From contig PTLH01000004.1 in the NCBI GenBank assembly GCA_002938035.1, forward strand, positions 1-46,995: DNA of 46,995 bases, given 5' to 3'. The notes under the pieces are model-generated. The model worked only from the letters and a program-made list of their open reading frames with translations, did not search any database and had not been told where the DNA came from. Position numbers and translations under genes: made by a program. How positions within the stretch are numbered: the stretch's first letter is position 1; each line of letters opens with the position of its first letter. The stretch comes from Alphaproteobacteria bacterium MarineAlpha3_Bin6 (lineage in GTDB: Bacteria; Pseudomonadota; Alphaproteobacteria; Rhodospirillales; UBA2165). Shown piece by piece: positions 46,295 to 46,995 of this stretch.

Positions 46295-46597
46295 TTAACT
46301 AGTCTTTTTACTATCGCGGATTTTTTCATGATTTGATATGACTTCCGCGATGATGAGGTTCAACATTTTTTCAGTGAATTCGGGATCAAGATCAGCTTCC
46401 TTAGAAAGTTTACGCAAACGGCTTACTTGTTGAGCTTCGCGGGATTTATCAGCCGGTAACAATGTATTTTCCGCTTTTAAAACGCCTACCTTATGTGTGA
46501 TTTTGAAACGTTCGGATAAAAGGAAAACCATAGCAGCGTCGATGTTGTCAATACTGTCTCGGTATTCTTTTAATTGTTTCTGAGTATCCTGTTCCAT
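46295..46597 (-). CDS. Chorismate mutase (AroQ type)
   Basis: LKEYRDSIDNIDAAMVFLLSERFKITHKVGVLKAENTLLPADKSREAQQVSRLRKLSKEADLDPEFTEKMLNLIIAEVISNHEKI; all-helical AroQ pattern. Confidence 0.93.
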   Translation of the reverse strand: MEQDTQKQLKEYRDSIDNIDAAMVFLLSERFKITHKVGVLKAENTLLPADKSREAQQVSRLRKLSKEADLDPEFTEKMLNLIIAEVISNHEKIRDSKKTS

Positions 46598-46816
46598 TTT
46601 AGGCTTGCCTCTACATTGAGGTGAATAATTTATTAATCATAGCCTTCGAACCTCAATCTGTCATTCCTGCTCCAAATATCAGGTAAATTTAGGTTTAAAC
46701 CAAACATGATCCAAGAGTAAAGTGAAGTGACGTATTTTGAAGCGTTACAAAATGATTACTAAACTCAAACCGGAACACCGAACTTATGGTTCGAATGAAT
46801 AAGGGATAGCTGCTAC

Positions 46817-46995
46817 ATGACGTCATTGATCAGGTTATACGTTACGAATAAATTAACTAACGGGATTGAAGTCGAACTTACTGAAAAACAACACCACTAC
46901 CTGGTTCATGTAATGCGCCGCGAATTAGGTGATGAAATTGTGTTGTTTAACGGTAGAGACGGTGAATGGCGGGGAAAACTGCAAATTCTGTTGAA
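46817..46995 (+). CDS. rsmE: 16S rRNA (uracil(1498)-N(3))-methyltransferase, N-terminal part (runs off window end)
   Basis: ATG at 46817 reads MTSLIRLYVTNKLTNGIEVELTEKQHHYLVHVMRRELGDEIVLFNGRDGEWRGKLQILL, typical RsmE N-terminal PUA-like domain (HHYL.HVMR...GD.i.lFNGrdGEW). Confidence 0.93.
   Translation, partial: MTSLIRLYVTNKLTNGIEVELTEKQHHYLVHVMRRELGDEIVLFNGRDGEWRGKLQILL

Overview
Window of about 47 kb, moderate-to-low GC, dominated by conserved alphaproteobacterial housekeeping genes. In order: 5'-truncated view of an aldehyde dehydrogenase (-), sdhCDAB, zapE/AFG1-like ATPase, mdh, sucCD, lpd, a small STAS/SpoIIAA-like ORF, xerC (-), DUF484 (-), fsa/talC-type transaldolase (-), priA, atpHAGDC (F1 only), DUF2141 secreted protein, msrB (-), small conserved-looking protein, uvrB (-), aspartate aminotransferase, EF-G-like GTPase, FAH-family protein, LLM flavin-dependent oxidoreductase, degenerate SNase-like exported protein (-), LysR regulator (-), trxB (-), Lrp/AsnC, greA (-), carB (-), carA (-), GatB/YqeY, dnaG, rpoD, ASST-like beta-propeller protein, chorismate mutase (-), and the start of rsmE. 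I saw no CRISPR array, no rRNA or tRNA, no transposase and no prophage. I do not find strong evidence for a new multi-gene system. The observations most worth following are: (1) an EF-G paralog whose DTPGH motif reads DTPGS and whose switch I lacks the RGITI signature, packed with FAH and LLM catabolic genes; (2) an exported staphylococcal-nuclease-fold protein lacking several catalytic residues; (3) a leaderless ASST-like protein with a Cys cluster beside rpoD; (4) sucCD followed directly by lpd without sucAB; (5) a 16-bp perfect palindrome in the ALDH/sdh divergent intergenic region. All identifications are from reading the translated sequence; no database searches were run.
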